From Thelonectria olida (Eukaryota; Ascomycota; Sordariomycetes; Hypocreales; Nectriaceae), in assembly GCA_020736575.1 (NCBI GenBank), contig JAGPYM010000007.1:124001-188000 (forward strand): a stretch of 64,000 nt of DNA. Direction: 5' to 3'. The notes under the pieces were generated by a model. It was not told the DNA's origin, did not search any database, and saw nothing but the letters and a program-made list of their open reading frames with translations. Position 1 is the stretch's first letter; the number at the start of each line of letters is the position of its first letter. The translations under genes and the position numbers were made by a program. Positions 1 to 11,180 of the stretch are shown piece after piece.

Positions 1-1
1 A

Positions 2-1571
2 TACCTCTCCAACTGGAACGTCCTCGGCAACTCTCATCCGAACGAGACCCCCAGCCAACGCATGCAGCGAGAGGCGCGTGAGGCAGACGACAAGTACAAG
101 GCTGGCGTCCGGAGGCTTGATGAGCTCCGTTGCGAGCTTGAGGAGGCCATCTTCGTCCACCTTCAGTTCCTTGAGCGATGCGAGCTTGACCGCCTCAAAG
201 CCGTTAAGACTGTCATTCTCGACTTCTCGGGCACTATTGGCAACGTTATCCCCAGTATGCAGTCCACTGTCGACCAGATGATGCTCTTCCAGGAGACTAT
301 CCAGCCCGAAGGCGATCTACGATATCTGCTTGAGAACTACCGCACCGGAAGCTTCGTTCCCAAGGTGGTTATCTACGAGAATTACTACAACAAGGTTGAT
401 GAGCACACCTTTGGCATCGATCTTGAAGCTCGTGCGCGAGCTGATAAGAAGCGTGTCCCCGTCATCATCACTACCATCCTTACCTACCTCGACCACCATT
501 ATCCTGATCTCGAAGGCGACGAGGCGAGGAGAGGTGTTTGGCTTGTTGATGTTCCCCTCGCACAAACACATCGTTTGCGCGCCAAGGTCAACAATGGCAA
601 GCTCGTTTCCCCTGAAGTATTTGACGAATTCGATATTCCCGCGGTTGCTAGTCTACTAAAGGTGTACCTCTTGGAACTACCAGGTAAGGATTGCTCGATG
701 ATCTGATGCAAGCCCCTTGGTCACTAATGATGTTTGTCCTTTAGACTCACTCGTATCTTCCCACGTCTACGAGATTGTTCGCACTATTTACTCTTCCACC
801 GCCGACTCTACCGAGGCGTCGCGCATTGCCGTGCTGCAGCAGACACTCTCCCAACTGCGGCTCACTAACATTGCCACGCTAGACGCCTGCATGAACCACT
901 TTACCCGTCTTATTGAACTGACTTCGGCCGACGAAACTTACGTCTCGTCTCTTGCGGCTGCGCTTGCACCCTGCATTCTGCGCCCACGGTCAGAAACGTC
1001 CCTGACCTTGGAGGAAAAGCACGCGCATCGATTGGTTCGGGATCTCTTTGCCCACAAAGACGCCATCTTCACCGCTCTGAAGCGCATGTCTACTCTCAAC
1101 CACTCCTCCTCTGTCACCACCAACCGGCCGCGCGCTATTAGCACTAACGAAGGCAACCGCAAGGCACTCGTGGAGGAGCGGAATAGAGCTCTGCTTGAGA
1201 AGGCCAACGCCAGCCGTGGCCGTGATAAGAGCCCTGCGCCTAGTCCCCGTGGCCACCGACGAGACCGCAGCACTGGCGGACCCGATACCCGATTCCCTAT
1301 TCAGACGAGCCCAACTTCAGCTGTGGACCGACACCGTAGCAGCCTTGGTAGCCTCGGCGGCCTAGCTAAGCGCCAAAGTCTGGAAGTCCCTGCTCCCGAT
1401 GGTGCAGAGCCTGTAAACGGAGCCGACGGAGCCAAGGCGCCTGAGACGGACGGGACTGCTGAGAAGCGCGAGAGCGGTGGGCGGACGAGGTTCGTTGGCG
1501 GTAAGCGAGTTGCCCCTGAAACTCCGCCGGACCGAGGAGTGCAACTCGAAGACAAGGCCATGGAGGACTAA
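2..1571 (+). CDS. F-BAR/RhoGAP protein (Rgd2-like), 5' truncated by window edge
   Basis: The 3' part of a Rho-GTPase-activating protein; the start lies before the window. Exons are <2..683 and 745..1571. The 61-nt intron (GTAAGG..TTTAG, branch ACTAATG) restores the frame across Leu-Pro-Asp. The first part looks like the end of an F-BAR coiled coil followed by a DEP-like segment (GDLRYLLENYRTGSF). The middle is RhoGAP-like, with the typical run VASLLKVYLLELPDSLVSSH and a following helix that contains LAPCILRPR. The C-terminal 150 residues are low-complexity, basic and Ser/Pro-rich, a likely regulatory tail. The F-BAR, DEP and RhoGAP order matches fungal Rgd2-type proteins, which act on Cdc42/Rho5 at the cell cortex (family knowledge). 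The position where RhoGAPs carry the catalytic arginine reads GVWLVDVP, without arginine. Confidence 0.85.
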
Positions 1572-2490
1572 CGCAATGACGATGACGGTATGTAACAAGG
1601 AGGTGATTTCACGTCGGAGCAAGCCTGCAGCGGGGCAAATGCCGTTGGCATATCTCTATCTATATCCATGAGGGACGGAAAGGGAACGGAACGGTACGGG
1701 AAAGGGGCGAAGTGACGGGGGAGACTTTTCCTCCCCCTCTCCATTCGGGCTATCTATCGATCATGTGTACGTGTTAATGGAGCATGAAGCCAAAAGAACC
1801 AAGGGTGTATTTTTGTTTGTTGGTTTTCCTGTACTAAGTTATGCTGTATCACGATATGGCGGCGATTCCAAGTTGGGTTTTTCTCCTTTATTCATTTTCT
1901 GCTGTTTTTGAGCTACTCCTTTTGATTTCCATTTTGCCCTAAATTTTCCCCATGATTGTTTGCTTTCTTCCTTTTCTTCTGAACTGCCTACTTATTGGTT
2001 GGACGTTGGAGAGACGATAGAATGGGAATGCGTGGGCGAAACGGACGGCGTCGAGGGGCGTAATCCTAGGACTTTCCTGAGCATCATTGGCTTTTCAACA
2101 TGCCAGTGGCGTTTGCATTTAGGATAGACACCGATCACGCAGACAAGATTAGATGAATGGATGTTATGTTATGTCTAATGTTTACTGTCAGTAAGGGTGT
2201 CCATGAAACTAAGTCAGTCGTGACACTAGTATGGCGATGTGGCAGGATGAGGAATATCACATGGAAGACTTTCTCAGCAAGGCTCATGTCCCTCCTATCA
2301 GTTGACATTTCTCACAAACACATAGGTTGCGGTTGCGCGAGCAGCCTAGTCAAGTTGCATGTGAGTTGCAAGTAAAGATCAATACTCAATGGCTACGTAA
2401 AATTCGTGCAGTCCTAACTAATGCATACAGGTCGGGTATCATCCCTCAAAGACGCCGTCAATTTTCATCCGTTATCCAAAATCCCTCCCG
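1572..2490. other. Convergent intergenic region
   Basis: This is the 3' flank of the RhoGAP gene and of the eisosome gene, which converge here. It is T-rich between about 1740 and 1990. Only short open frames occur and none looks coding. It presumably holds both 3' UTRs and polyadenylation sites. Confidence 0.6.
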
Positions 2491-4798
2491 TTACTGGTCT
2501 ATCATCTCACGAAATCTGGAAGGACTGTGGCTGCTGCGCGCATGGTCGCCAATCGGCCGAGGCGGTGTTATGACAAAGTCCTTCACGCTTTCATTCGAAC
2601 TGATAGGACTTACTCCCCGAGAGTCTCGAGTCGAATCGCCATCGTTCGTATCGGGACCATTCGCCCTGCCTGCGAGGGCAACATCTCTCATGCTCGCAGA
2701 TCGGTTGTCCAAACTTGTCGTGCTGCGGTTCAAGTCTGAATCACGAAGTGCAGCGCCTCCGAGGAAGCTCCGTCTCTTGTCATTCTGTTTGTCACCGTCT
2801 CCAAATGACTTTCCTCGGGAGAAGCGATTCTTGATCCATCCTCTAACCCTCGATGTCGGCGACGTTGCAGATTCATTGGACGACCGTCTCTCGGTTCTCT
2901 TATCCGTCTGCACGGCCGTTGTGGCTGGGGTTTCTGTAACAGCCTCTTCCTGAACATCGTCGGTCACGTCTTCGTTAGGAACATCTCGCTCGCCAGTCGA
3001 ATCCGCCTTCGATGTGCGTTTTTCCTCCTTGGCCTGACGCTTTTGTTCTGCTTTGGCGGCCTTCTCCTTGGCCTTCTTGGCCTTCTCTTCTTGTTTAGCT
3101 TGGTCTATCAAGTAGTCAGTACAGTATTCGAGGGTGACAAGGGGCGTCAGGTTTTACCTCTTAAGGTCTTGTTGATCTCTTTTATCTCCCTTTCTCGGGC
3201 CTTTTCCTTCTCAATTTCGGCCTTTCTCGCTTCTTCTTCCAGTTTTAATACAGCTTGGCGCTCACGCTCAGCCTCAGCTTTCTCATTGATGTCGTTCAAG
3301 ATGGGCTGCACTCTCTTGGAAGCGATAGCATCAACTTCGTCGGGGTTCATAAACTTGCCACCGCCAATATCAACCTTGCCTTTGTTTTCAATACGAGCCG
3401 CATGGTTGGCATTGGCAGCTTGGTGAGCTTTAAGTTCCCATTCTGTCAACATCGTTGGGTTGACTTTGCCAGTTTCATTGTAAACTTTTCTGTCCATGCC
3501 CTGAAGCTGGGCCCTGACATTACGCTGAGCTGCAAGCATGAGAGCATCACGGTCGTTCTTTCGCTTCTGCTCGTCGACTTCCGAGAGTTTGTTGGAAAAC
3601 AAAGACATTTGCTGTCGGATCACTTCGGACTGCTGACGATCGTCAAGGTCACCGTCGCTCGAAGACCTTCGCCGCAACTTGGAGGTCAAGGAAAAGCGAT
3701 GTCGTGCAGAGGGAGAATTTCCATAGTACTCGCTGTAGCCTCGATTTGTCTCGTACTCGTTCTGGAGCTTGGCAAGCCGTTCTTGCGCTTGTTTGAAAGC
3801 TGCCTCCTGGAGGTTTATGGGTGGCTTTGACTGGGAAGTGGTGGTGTCTTGACCATGGCTGTCCTTGGTATGTTCGACAATCTTTTGCTGCTGGAGGTAC
3901 ATCTTCCGGGCCATCTCGACGGCCGTTGCGTGCAGTTTTTCGTTGTTCTGGCGTTCATCGACTTCGAGCTTCACCGGAGGGTGTGACGTAAACATGTTAC
4001 GAGTCATGGTGGTGACGGGCACGGCGCCCGCATTCTCGACGGACTTTGACCTGAGGGAGGCCTGGTGCGCCAGTGTAGCGCCGCTCAATGCATTGGAGGC
4101 GGCCATAGATTCGCCAGGATAAGACTCGTGGCTTCCGGATTGAGGGGCAGCAGGCGTTGAAATGGCTCGAGGTCTCGTCTTCGCCATGGCTCCTTTGGCA
4201 GCAGCAAGAGATTTCTGACCTTGCAGAGATTTAGAAGAAGTTGAAGGATGAACTTTTCGGGTCGAGTTTGCGCGATTGGTATTAAAGGCTTGCGTGGCTG
4301 CAGAGCTTCCCCATCCGTCATGAGGACTCTTCGGGGTCGTTGTCGTCTTATTCGCTGCTTTGGCAGATCCGATGGCCAGAAGCGCGGCCTTGTGACCATC
4401 CGAGTTCGATGTAGGTTCCCATGAGGGCGCCATCTTGTAATCTTTGGCTAAAACGGCGGCCGCGGAGGCCGATGAAGTCTTGTCGGGTTTCCAACACTCA
4501 ATGGGTTTCCGGTTGGACCATCCAAGTGAAGCAGCGGCACTGGCAGCGGCACCATCGGAACGGAGGCCAGGTGATGGATAACTGGGAAGGTCGCGGGGGT
4601 TGGCGTATTTGAGGCGACCAGAACTGGGACCTATTCGCATGTGAGCATTTGACAGGCAGGGACCCGGGGGGCTGGCTCCGGATGAGAACCGGGGTCAAGT
4701 GGATTTCCACATGTAGAATATGATGTACACATACCTGGCGCCGGCGCCGACGATGTTTGGATCATGGCTGACTGCGGGGCTGGATGCTGGGGTGGCAT
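2491..4798 (-). CDS. EIS1: Eisosome protein 1 (Eis1 family)
   Basis: Three exons: 4798..4735, 4630..3158 and 3104..2491 (716 aa). The first intron is GTATGT..AATAG and joins a 21-codon leader to GPSSGRLKYANPRDLPSYPS; the second is 53 nt. The block from residue about 23 (LKYANPRDLPSYPS, then SAAASLGWSN, KPIECWKPD, SASAAAVLAKDYKMAP) is the conserved Eis1 N-terminal region. The middle (about 230-510) is charged and helical. The C-terminus is a basic coiled coil rich in KAKKAKEKAAKAEQKR, followed by a Ser/Arg-rich disordered tail. Eis1 belongs to eisosomes, cortical complexes under plasma membrane furrows (family knowledge). The ATG at 4798 is chosen because it gives a correctly phased junction. 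No other ATG upstream of the conserved block does this as simply. Confidence 0.88.
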
Positions 4799-6988
4799 TC
4801 GTCGAGAGGGGAGTCTACGACGTATATCGAATAGGTTCTTGGTTGTATACGAGATGCACGTCGATGGTCCAAGACAACTATGATGCGAGGGTGTAAATGT
4901 ATGATGGCCAGACCAGCCAAGAATGCGCCAATAGGCGGCAGGGAATCTCGGGATGACGGTCAGCGTCTCGGTCCGTTCTCGTTGACAGGCGTTGAAAGTA
5001 CGAAGCGGGTGAGGAGACTGTGGCGTGGGGCGTATCAGTCAAGCAATTGCGTCGTCGTCGTCGTCGTCGGCCTCTATTCGTACGTGTTTGCGAATTGCAG
5101 TGGAAGTGGACTCAGAGAAGGGATCTTGTTGGAGAAATACTGCAGGGTTCGACCAGGTCAGGGTGGCGAGGCAGTGCAGCTGCAAGTCGTGTTAAGATGG
5201 CGATGATGACGATGCTGAACTGCGTGGTGATTCGTGTACAAGTATTCAGTAGGTAATACATCCATCCATTCGTATGGGTTCATAGGATTCGTAAGAGGAT
5301 GCAAGTGATCGATCAAAAATGGGGTATTGCAGCGAGGATAATAATGAGAATAATGAGGTTGATAGGGGATCAAAAGCAGGTTTGTTGTTTATATGAGGAC
5401 AAAATAATGACGATGAGATGGATACCGATCCCAGCTTAACGCTGAGAAGGGGCCATGGCGCTGCCTTCTTTCCAAACGAACGACGACGACGATCCACCTA
5501 AACCACCGTCGCGCATTCTTCCTCTGCTCTTTCCCTTATCTGACGTCGGGGTCCTCGTCCGTAGCTTCCTCTTTGTCTGGCGACGATGAACAGGCGCAGC
5601 AACGGCGCAACAGGAAGCTCCGGGACCACTTTGCACCTCCCCCCCAGAAATGGTGTCGGGCCCTGACGTCATGATCCGGAGGACCCTCGATGATCATCGC
5701 AGAGAACGGACGCTAAGTACTCAGGTGGGAACCCTTGTTACAGTGCCTGGTACAGTGCTGAATTCCATTGTGTGACGCCTTCAGCTCTTCCTGTCCAGCT
5801 GAAAAGAGCAGTTGTGGCGCTTTGCCGCGAAAAACAATGGTTCAGGCTGGTATGAGGTTGAAGCTAGCAGGCAATGGAATTAATTGCATCTCGCCTCTTT
5901 CTCCTCACCCACCACCACACTGGGAGCCAGTACAGCGATGCGATGCATGTCTTACTTACAGTCAAAAGTAAGGCCTAATTAACCTTCTTCTATTCTTACC
6001 TTGTCCGCAGGTCTCAGTTGTCAAGGCGCCATCACCAAACGAGGAAACATCTTGCTTAGTGCTTCCACTCAACCACCTCAACCACCATTCGGAATTAGCA
6101 TCCGCCTCCACCATAAACTCGCACTGTACCACTGTCTGCCTCTCAGCTCAACTCGCTCAGCGTCGTCATCCAGCCCAGCAACGCACCCACCAACACCAAA
6201 GCATCCGTCTCGTTAGTCGATAGCTCGAGGAAGATCGCAAGCCACCGAGCAGACGCCAAACCTAAAGTCTTCTTGGCGCCTTGTCTCGCTTACTCCGCGT
6301 GGCTTTGGAATGGGCGCTTGACGTATCGCCTGGCGTTGGGATCGGCGACGTTCTCAATCGTCCAACGTGCCTCGACCTTTGCCTTGAGGCTGGAGGCTCT
6401 GAGATGCCGGAGTTGGTGGGCCTCATTCACGGTGCCGAAACCCCGGCAACCCCAGCTCGGCCTGCCAGGTTTTTCGGCCCTCTGCGGCACTCCCGTCCGG
6501 ATGTTATGGTTCTGGGCTTTCTATCTTTTCATATCAACGAAGGCGACATCTGATGTGATGCTAGTACTCCCGAAATACCTTCCCGCTTGACGCTCTGACA
6601 AGACTTCTCTTCACGAACTCAATTAGGCGAGGGCCTTATCACAGAATGGCTTTACGAGGCACATTGCGTAGGGGCCCTTAGCAAAGGCAATACATCTCGA
6701 TTACTAGAACAAGTCCGCTAAGATCCTGATTATTTTCTTAATTGTATCCTCTATCTGGTTTATTTGTTAGTTTATTCGGATTTATTGTTTTACCTTGAGA
6801 ACAAAAATGGGTGAATCGTCACTCCAGGGTAAATCGGATCTACCCAAACTGGGATTATCAAAATTGCGGCAGCATCGGGTCCTTGACCTTGATTCCCCAT
6901 CCTCCCGTCATCAAATTCCGTTCACGACGTCTAACTCAAAGTCTTTCACCCACACGTGTGCCTTCTACAGTTTTTTTTTCCCGAAACC
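4799..6988. other. Divergent intergenic region between EIS1 and the tyrosine phosphatase gene
   Basis: About 2.2 kb with no convincing coding region. It includes a GTC microsatellite (5051-5069), a palindromic TGACGTCA (5664-5671), a TGACGTCG (about 5539), and C/T- or CA-rich stretches near 5900-6220. It should contain both 5' UTRs and promoters. The ORFs around 6270-6590 have no recognisable domain and are probably chance frames. Confidence 0.5.
5664..5671. promoter_or_regulatory. CRE-like palindrome TGACGTCA
   Basis: A perfect 8-bp palindrome of the cAMP-response-element/ATF type lies about 870 nt upstream of the EIS1 start. In filamentous fungi this sequence is bound by Atf1/CREB-type bZIP proteins (family knowledge). 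Whether it works here is inference; a TGACGTCG half-match lies about 125 nt away. Confidence 0.35.
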
Positions 6989-8193
6989 ATGCCTACTTCG
7001 AATGACTTTGAGAACGTCCTCAATTTTCGAGATGTTGGAAAGACTGTCAATGACTTCCTAGGCGTGAGGTATTCAACCACCCTCCGCGTTCAAGCATGGC
7101 TCTGAACTGTCGCTGAACTGAGATAGACGACTTCGAGAAGGACTCTTCTATCGTTCCGCAAGACCAGGTACGTGGCAGGACAAGAGTCATATCGTTTCGC
7201 GCACCAACAAAGACTCACAAGACATACCTCAGACGATGCTACTCTCGCCGATAGAAGCTACATGACAGATGACATTAGGATTAAGACCATGATAGACCTG
7301 CGAACAAAGTACGTGCATTCCACCCATCTCGTCTTCTCTATGCATACTGGACAACATAATCCTGACTCATAACAGGACGGAACATCTCAACAAGGAGAAA
7401 AAGCGACAAGCACAAGCCAGCGACCCCTATCTCGTCAAGCTCAATGCCGCTCTAACGGAACCCGTGCAAATCCCCGGAATAGACTACCAGGAAATCAAAA
7501 TCACCGGGCGTCCACTCGAGAGGTTTTGGTTGAGTCAACTTGGTTGGTGGGATTTTATGTGAGTCCTCTAAATCTAATTGCACTGCCTGCCCTGGAAACT
7601 TGAATGTCATCCTGACAACAATGTGCCTGGTAGTCACTTGATATTTCTCTTCGTCTTCGGATACCGCATGGACGCCATCAAGATTATTGGCACAAAGGTC
7701 ATGCTACCCCGTGGGCTTGTGGGGCTGGGTCTTGATACCCTCGACAACGCTACGGTTGAGATCCGAGACACGCTCTCACTCTACAGCAACTCCGCAGCGT
7801 TACCATCCGTTGTTCACTGCACCCAAGGCAAGGATCGAACAGGTACGTCCCTCAAAAGCCCATAGAATTTTATTAGCGAGGAATAATGCTCATCCATGGA
7901 CTGTAACAGGCCTTGTTGTTGCGTTGGTATTGATGATCTTGGATGTCCCCATTGCGGCCATCGAGCACGACTACGGCCTCACTGACGAGGAGCTCATCCC
8001 CGAGCGGGAAGGAAGACTGATTGAGATTCATGAGATCGGCCTCACCGACGAATGGGCCGACACCGCCAAGGACATGATTGTGAGCATAAAGCGACACCTG
8101 GTCGAAAAGTATGGTGGCCTGGATGCCTATCTCGACCACATTGGGTTCAGTGCCGACGACAGAGCCAAAGTTCGCGAGGCCTTGCTCTATTAG
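6989..8193 (+). CDS. Protein tyrosine/serine phosphatase (Y_phosphatase3 family)
   Basis: Six exons: 6989..7068, 7127..7167, 7233..7308, 7376..7558, 7634..7842 and 7910..8193 (290 aa). All junctions are GT..AG and close in frame. The N-terminus reads ENVLNFRDVG, typical of the family. It is followed by LREGLFYRSARPD and MIDLRTKTEHL. The catalytic loop is VVHCTQGKDRTG, a perfect HCx5R P-loop with Cys and Arg present. The C-terminal region carries a YGGLDAYLDHIGFS block seen in fungal members. The family hydrolyses phosphotyrosine and sometimes phosphoinositides; the substrate here is not predictable. The splice point of the last intron falls inside the catalytic loop, between Thr and Gly. Its 3' end is close (about 100 nt) to the convergent methyltransferase gene. 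Confidence 0.9.
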
Positions 8194-8295
8194 ACATCGA
8201 GGGAACAACAACGTAGGTGGGAGCGAGGCGAAGAGAACTTCACGAAAGACTGGACAATGATGGAAAGCATGGTTGCTTGAGATGGCTTGTCTTGT

Positions 8296-9640
8296 CTATT
8301 TCTTTCTAAAGCGTCCTTGCAGCCAGCATCTATACATCTTGATCTTCTCAGCTCGATTTACGAGCATCCGTCTATCAACGCCCAGATTCTGAATGTCAAA
8401 CAACTCGGGCACCTCTGCCGCCGCTTGTTCGTCCCCGGTCGTGTCTCCCTCTGCTGGCTCAGTGTTGGTCACAACCTTCTTGAACTTCCAGATATCGGCG
8501 AGTTCATCCTGGTCAAAGAAGTAGACGCGGGTTCCATCACCCCGGAGGTAAAAGTTCTCCTCAAGGTACCGGTTCTTGCGGAACCGCACCTGGGCCAGGT
8601 CACCTCTTCCATAGTCTCGGAAGCAGACCATGCCGCCCGTCTTGAGGACCCGGTGGACGTTGTGCACAGCTCGCGCCCATTGGTCCGGGGAGAGAGCAGA
8701 AAATATGAAAATCAGGATGGCGACGTCTACGGACCCTTCCTCCAAATCGGGAGGCAAGCTATCACTCGAGGCATCCCACACGTCAGCCTGAATGTGCTTT
8801 GGGTTGTACTCTTCATGGTTTCGCATGACGTCTACGGCAATTTTTGAGTAGTCGCAGGCGTGCACCTTTAGTTGCGGATTCTTATTATTGGCGAGAATAG
8901 GGAACGCCGTGTTACCGGCTCCCGCGCCGATTTCCAAGATGACCTTGGGACCTGCATCCTCTTTGGTCACCTCGGACAGGACGGGAAACTCCTGCTGAAG
9001 CCACTTCCGATTCTTGAAGAAATTGGCTTGGTTGTTCTTGTAGAAGAGATTCCACCATTTGGCAGGGTCGCCGTTGAACTTCCCTAGACGTTTGGTTAGC
9101 ACGCCTGATACACTTATCGAGTCGTAACGAAAAAGGTGTGTAATAATGGTGTTTCAGATGGGAGCGAAAGAATTGAAGGTATAGTTTGTCTTCATGTGAT
9201 TCAGATGAACTATGCATTGGTGTGTATCATCACCAACACCAGGCTGGGAGCCTAAATTGTGTAGAATAAGAAATAGAAATTGACTCACTTTTCTCAAAGT
9301 CCGAAACCGGGTGCTCTCGCTGTTTGGCGTACTGCCGCTCAGCATGCTCCTTGTACGCGTCGTCAGTTTCGACATGATCCCAGGCGTTGAACTCGTAGAC
9401 ATCGTCTCCCTCATTCAAGTACCGGCTACCAAACTGGAAGGGATCACTCCGCTTCAAGTTATTAGCAGGGTCGTGTGACCGGTGAGGTGGCACCTCGATG
9501 GCGGCTTGGGCCTCAGTGTCCTTGATGTCCAGCGCGGCCATGGTGTCAACAGGAACCGTGTCGACGACTGGGCTGGCAACGGCAACATCACCACTTGGCA
9601 TTGATGATGCCATATTTGAAATCGTGGAGCCTCGGAGCAT
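8296..9640 (-). CDS. TRM140: tRNA (cytosine-32-N3)-methyltransferase, Trm140/METTL2-6-8 type
   Basis: Two exons: 9640..9289 and 9083..8296 (379 aa), with a 205-nt intron (GTGAGT..CTAG) that joins VSDFEK to RKFNGDPAKWW. A short disordered N-terminus precedes FQFGSRYLNEGDDVYEFNAW. Then comes the family block WWNLFYKNNQANFFKNRKWL, the SAM-binding motif ILEIGAGAGNT, the acidic strand KVHACDYS, and C-terminal FRDYGRGDLAQVRF and NRYLEENFY. This order is diagnostic of the m3C32 tRNA methyltransferases (family knowledge). In budding yeast the enzyme is fused to an actin-binding region by programmed frameshifting; no such extension is seen here. An in-frame ATG at 9613 has a better context (AAATATGG) and may be the real start (370 aa). 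Transcribed divergently from EMC2. Confidence 0.9.
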
Positions 9641-10051
9641 GCACTCGCAGACGCGAGGGTTGTGAGCCTATGGCAGCACAAATGAATGACTGCAAAAGTG
9701 AAGGTGGAAGAAAGCTTGGAAGAACAAGAAATTTTTGATGTCGAAATGCGTTTTGTCTTGGACTTTTTCGGTTGTGGGGCAGTAGAACTCAAATGATTGG
9801 CGGGCCCAAACGGGTGCGGAATAACACAAGCGCCGTAGCTGCAAGCCACAGCTGCTGGGCCAATCATGACGAGCTAAGGGGAGCGATGCTATCCAACCTC
9901 AAGCTTCCCGTGTCCATTCAAGGTGTCATTCTGAGACGGACAGTGACGAATTCCTTTGATCACAACCTCTCCCAACAGAACCACCCATTGCCCCGATTCA
10001 CCGGAACCTAATCACCTACGCGACTCATCCGCCCTAATATTATCGACCAAC
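9641..10051. promoter_or_regulatory. Bidirectional promoter with two CCAAT boxes (TRM140/EMC2)
   Basis: The 411-nt divergent gap contains CCAAT on the minus strand at 9796-9800, about 160 nt before the methyltransferase start, and CCAAT on the plus strand at 9860-9864, about 190 nt before the EMC2 start. Each box is on the strand and at the distance expected for one of the two genes. CCAAT is the site of the fungal HAP/CBC complex (family knowledge); use in vivo is inferred. Confidence 0.4.
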
Positions 10052-11180
10052 ATGGCCCCGTCACTCGTACGGCCTCAGGGCCACCTTTCACCAGCCGAAG
10101 CTCTCCTGCTTGCGCAACAAGCCCCGACCGTCTTGCGACAAAACCCCAAGGCAGTCTCTGCGTCGCCTTTATCTTCGCTCTTCTCCGCTCCCGAGTCCAC
10201 CGACCTGTGGACAATCTACGAGAATCTTCTTCTGTCATGTCTGCGAACGGGTGACGACGAGTCGGCGCATAAGTGCTTGGAGAGATTGGTGCTACGATTT
10301 GGCGATAAGAATGAACGAATCATGGCATTCAAGGGATTGGTGAAGGAAGCCGAGGCTAATAATCAAAATGAGCTCCTCGCTGTGCTCAAGGAGTATGAGG
10401 AGATCCTGCAAGAGAACCCAGCGAACATTGTAAGACGGGATTCATGGTCACGAGGCATTCAACTAACACCTTGCAGCCTATCGCGAAACGACGAGTAACC
10501 CTTCTCCAGTCGTTGGGCAAGACGAGCGATGCAATTACAGCTTTGATATCTATTCTGGACTTTAGTCCAACGGATGCTGAGTCATGGGCTGAGCTGGCAG
10601 ATCTTTATCTGTCTCAAGGTTTATATTCTCAAGCTATTCACGCGCTGGAGGAGGTGCTTATAGTGACACCAAATGCCTGGAACGTATGTGACCCTGGATT
10701 TCTGAAAGATTGGCACCCGCCTAACAGCTCTTTAGATGCACGCCCGTTTGGGAGAGGTGTTGTTAATGGCAGCGAGTGTTGGAGGTGAAAGCAATTCTCA
10801 GAAGCAGCTGGCAGAGTCTTTGAAGCGATTCTGCCGGAGCATTGAGCTCTGTGATGATTATTTGCGTGGGTATTATGGCCTCAAGAAGGTGAGCAAGCAC
10901 CAAGCTGGTGACGCACTCGATTAGGGTTGCTGACATGATATAGGTCACGGATAGAGTTCTGATTGAACCTGCAAAGACGAAGAAGCAGACGGAGGCTGAA
11001 GGTTTCTCACTGCCGGACCTGGATACTGTCGAGAAGCTCAACCAAGCTGCAACCACGAAGCTAGCTGAGATCGTCCGACGTTACGGGGCGCAAGAACCGC
11101 TGTGGCAGGGGTATGCTGCAGATGAGATTGCTGCGGCCAAGCAGTTACTCGACAAGTCATTGCCTGAGGTGGTCCGGTGA
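10052..11180 (+). CDS. EMC2: ER membrane protein complex subunit 2 (TPR protein)
   Basis: Four exons: 10052..10429, 10477..10683, 10736..10888 and 10944..11180 (324 aa). All four are phase 0 with short GT..AG introns. Tetratricopeptide features are clear in exon 2 (KTSDAITALISILDFSPTD, ESWAELADLYLSQGLYSQAI, HALEEVLIVTPNAW) and exon 3 (CRSIELCDDYLRGYYGLKK). Length and layout match EMC2, the soluble TPR subunit that scaffolds the ER insertase complex (family knowledge). No signal peptide or membrane helix is visible, as expected. The stop at 11178-11180 overlaps a GTGAGT, so a further 3' exon cannot be fully excluded, but the protein already has the usual end. Confidence 0.9.

Noticed and set aside
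5140..5165. GGGTTCGACC considered as a tRNA T-arm
   Set aside because: No matching A box, acceptor stem or anticodon arm could be found upstream.
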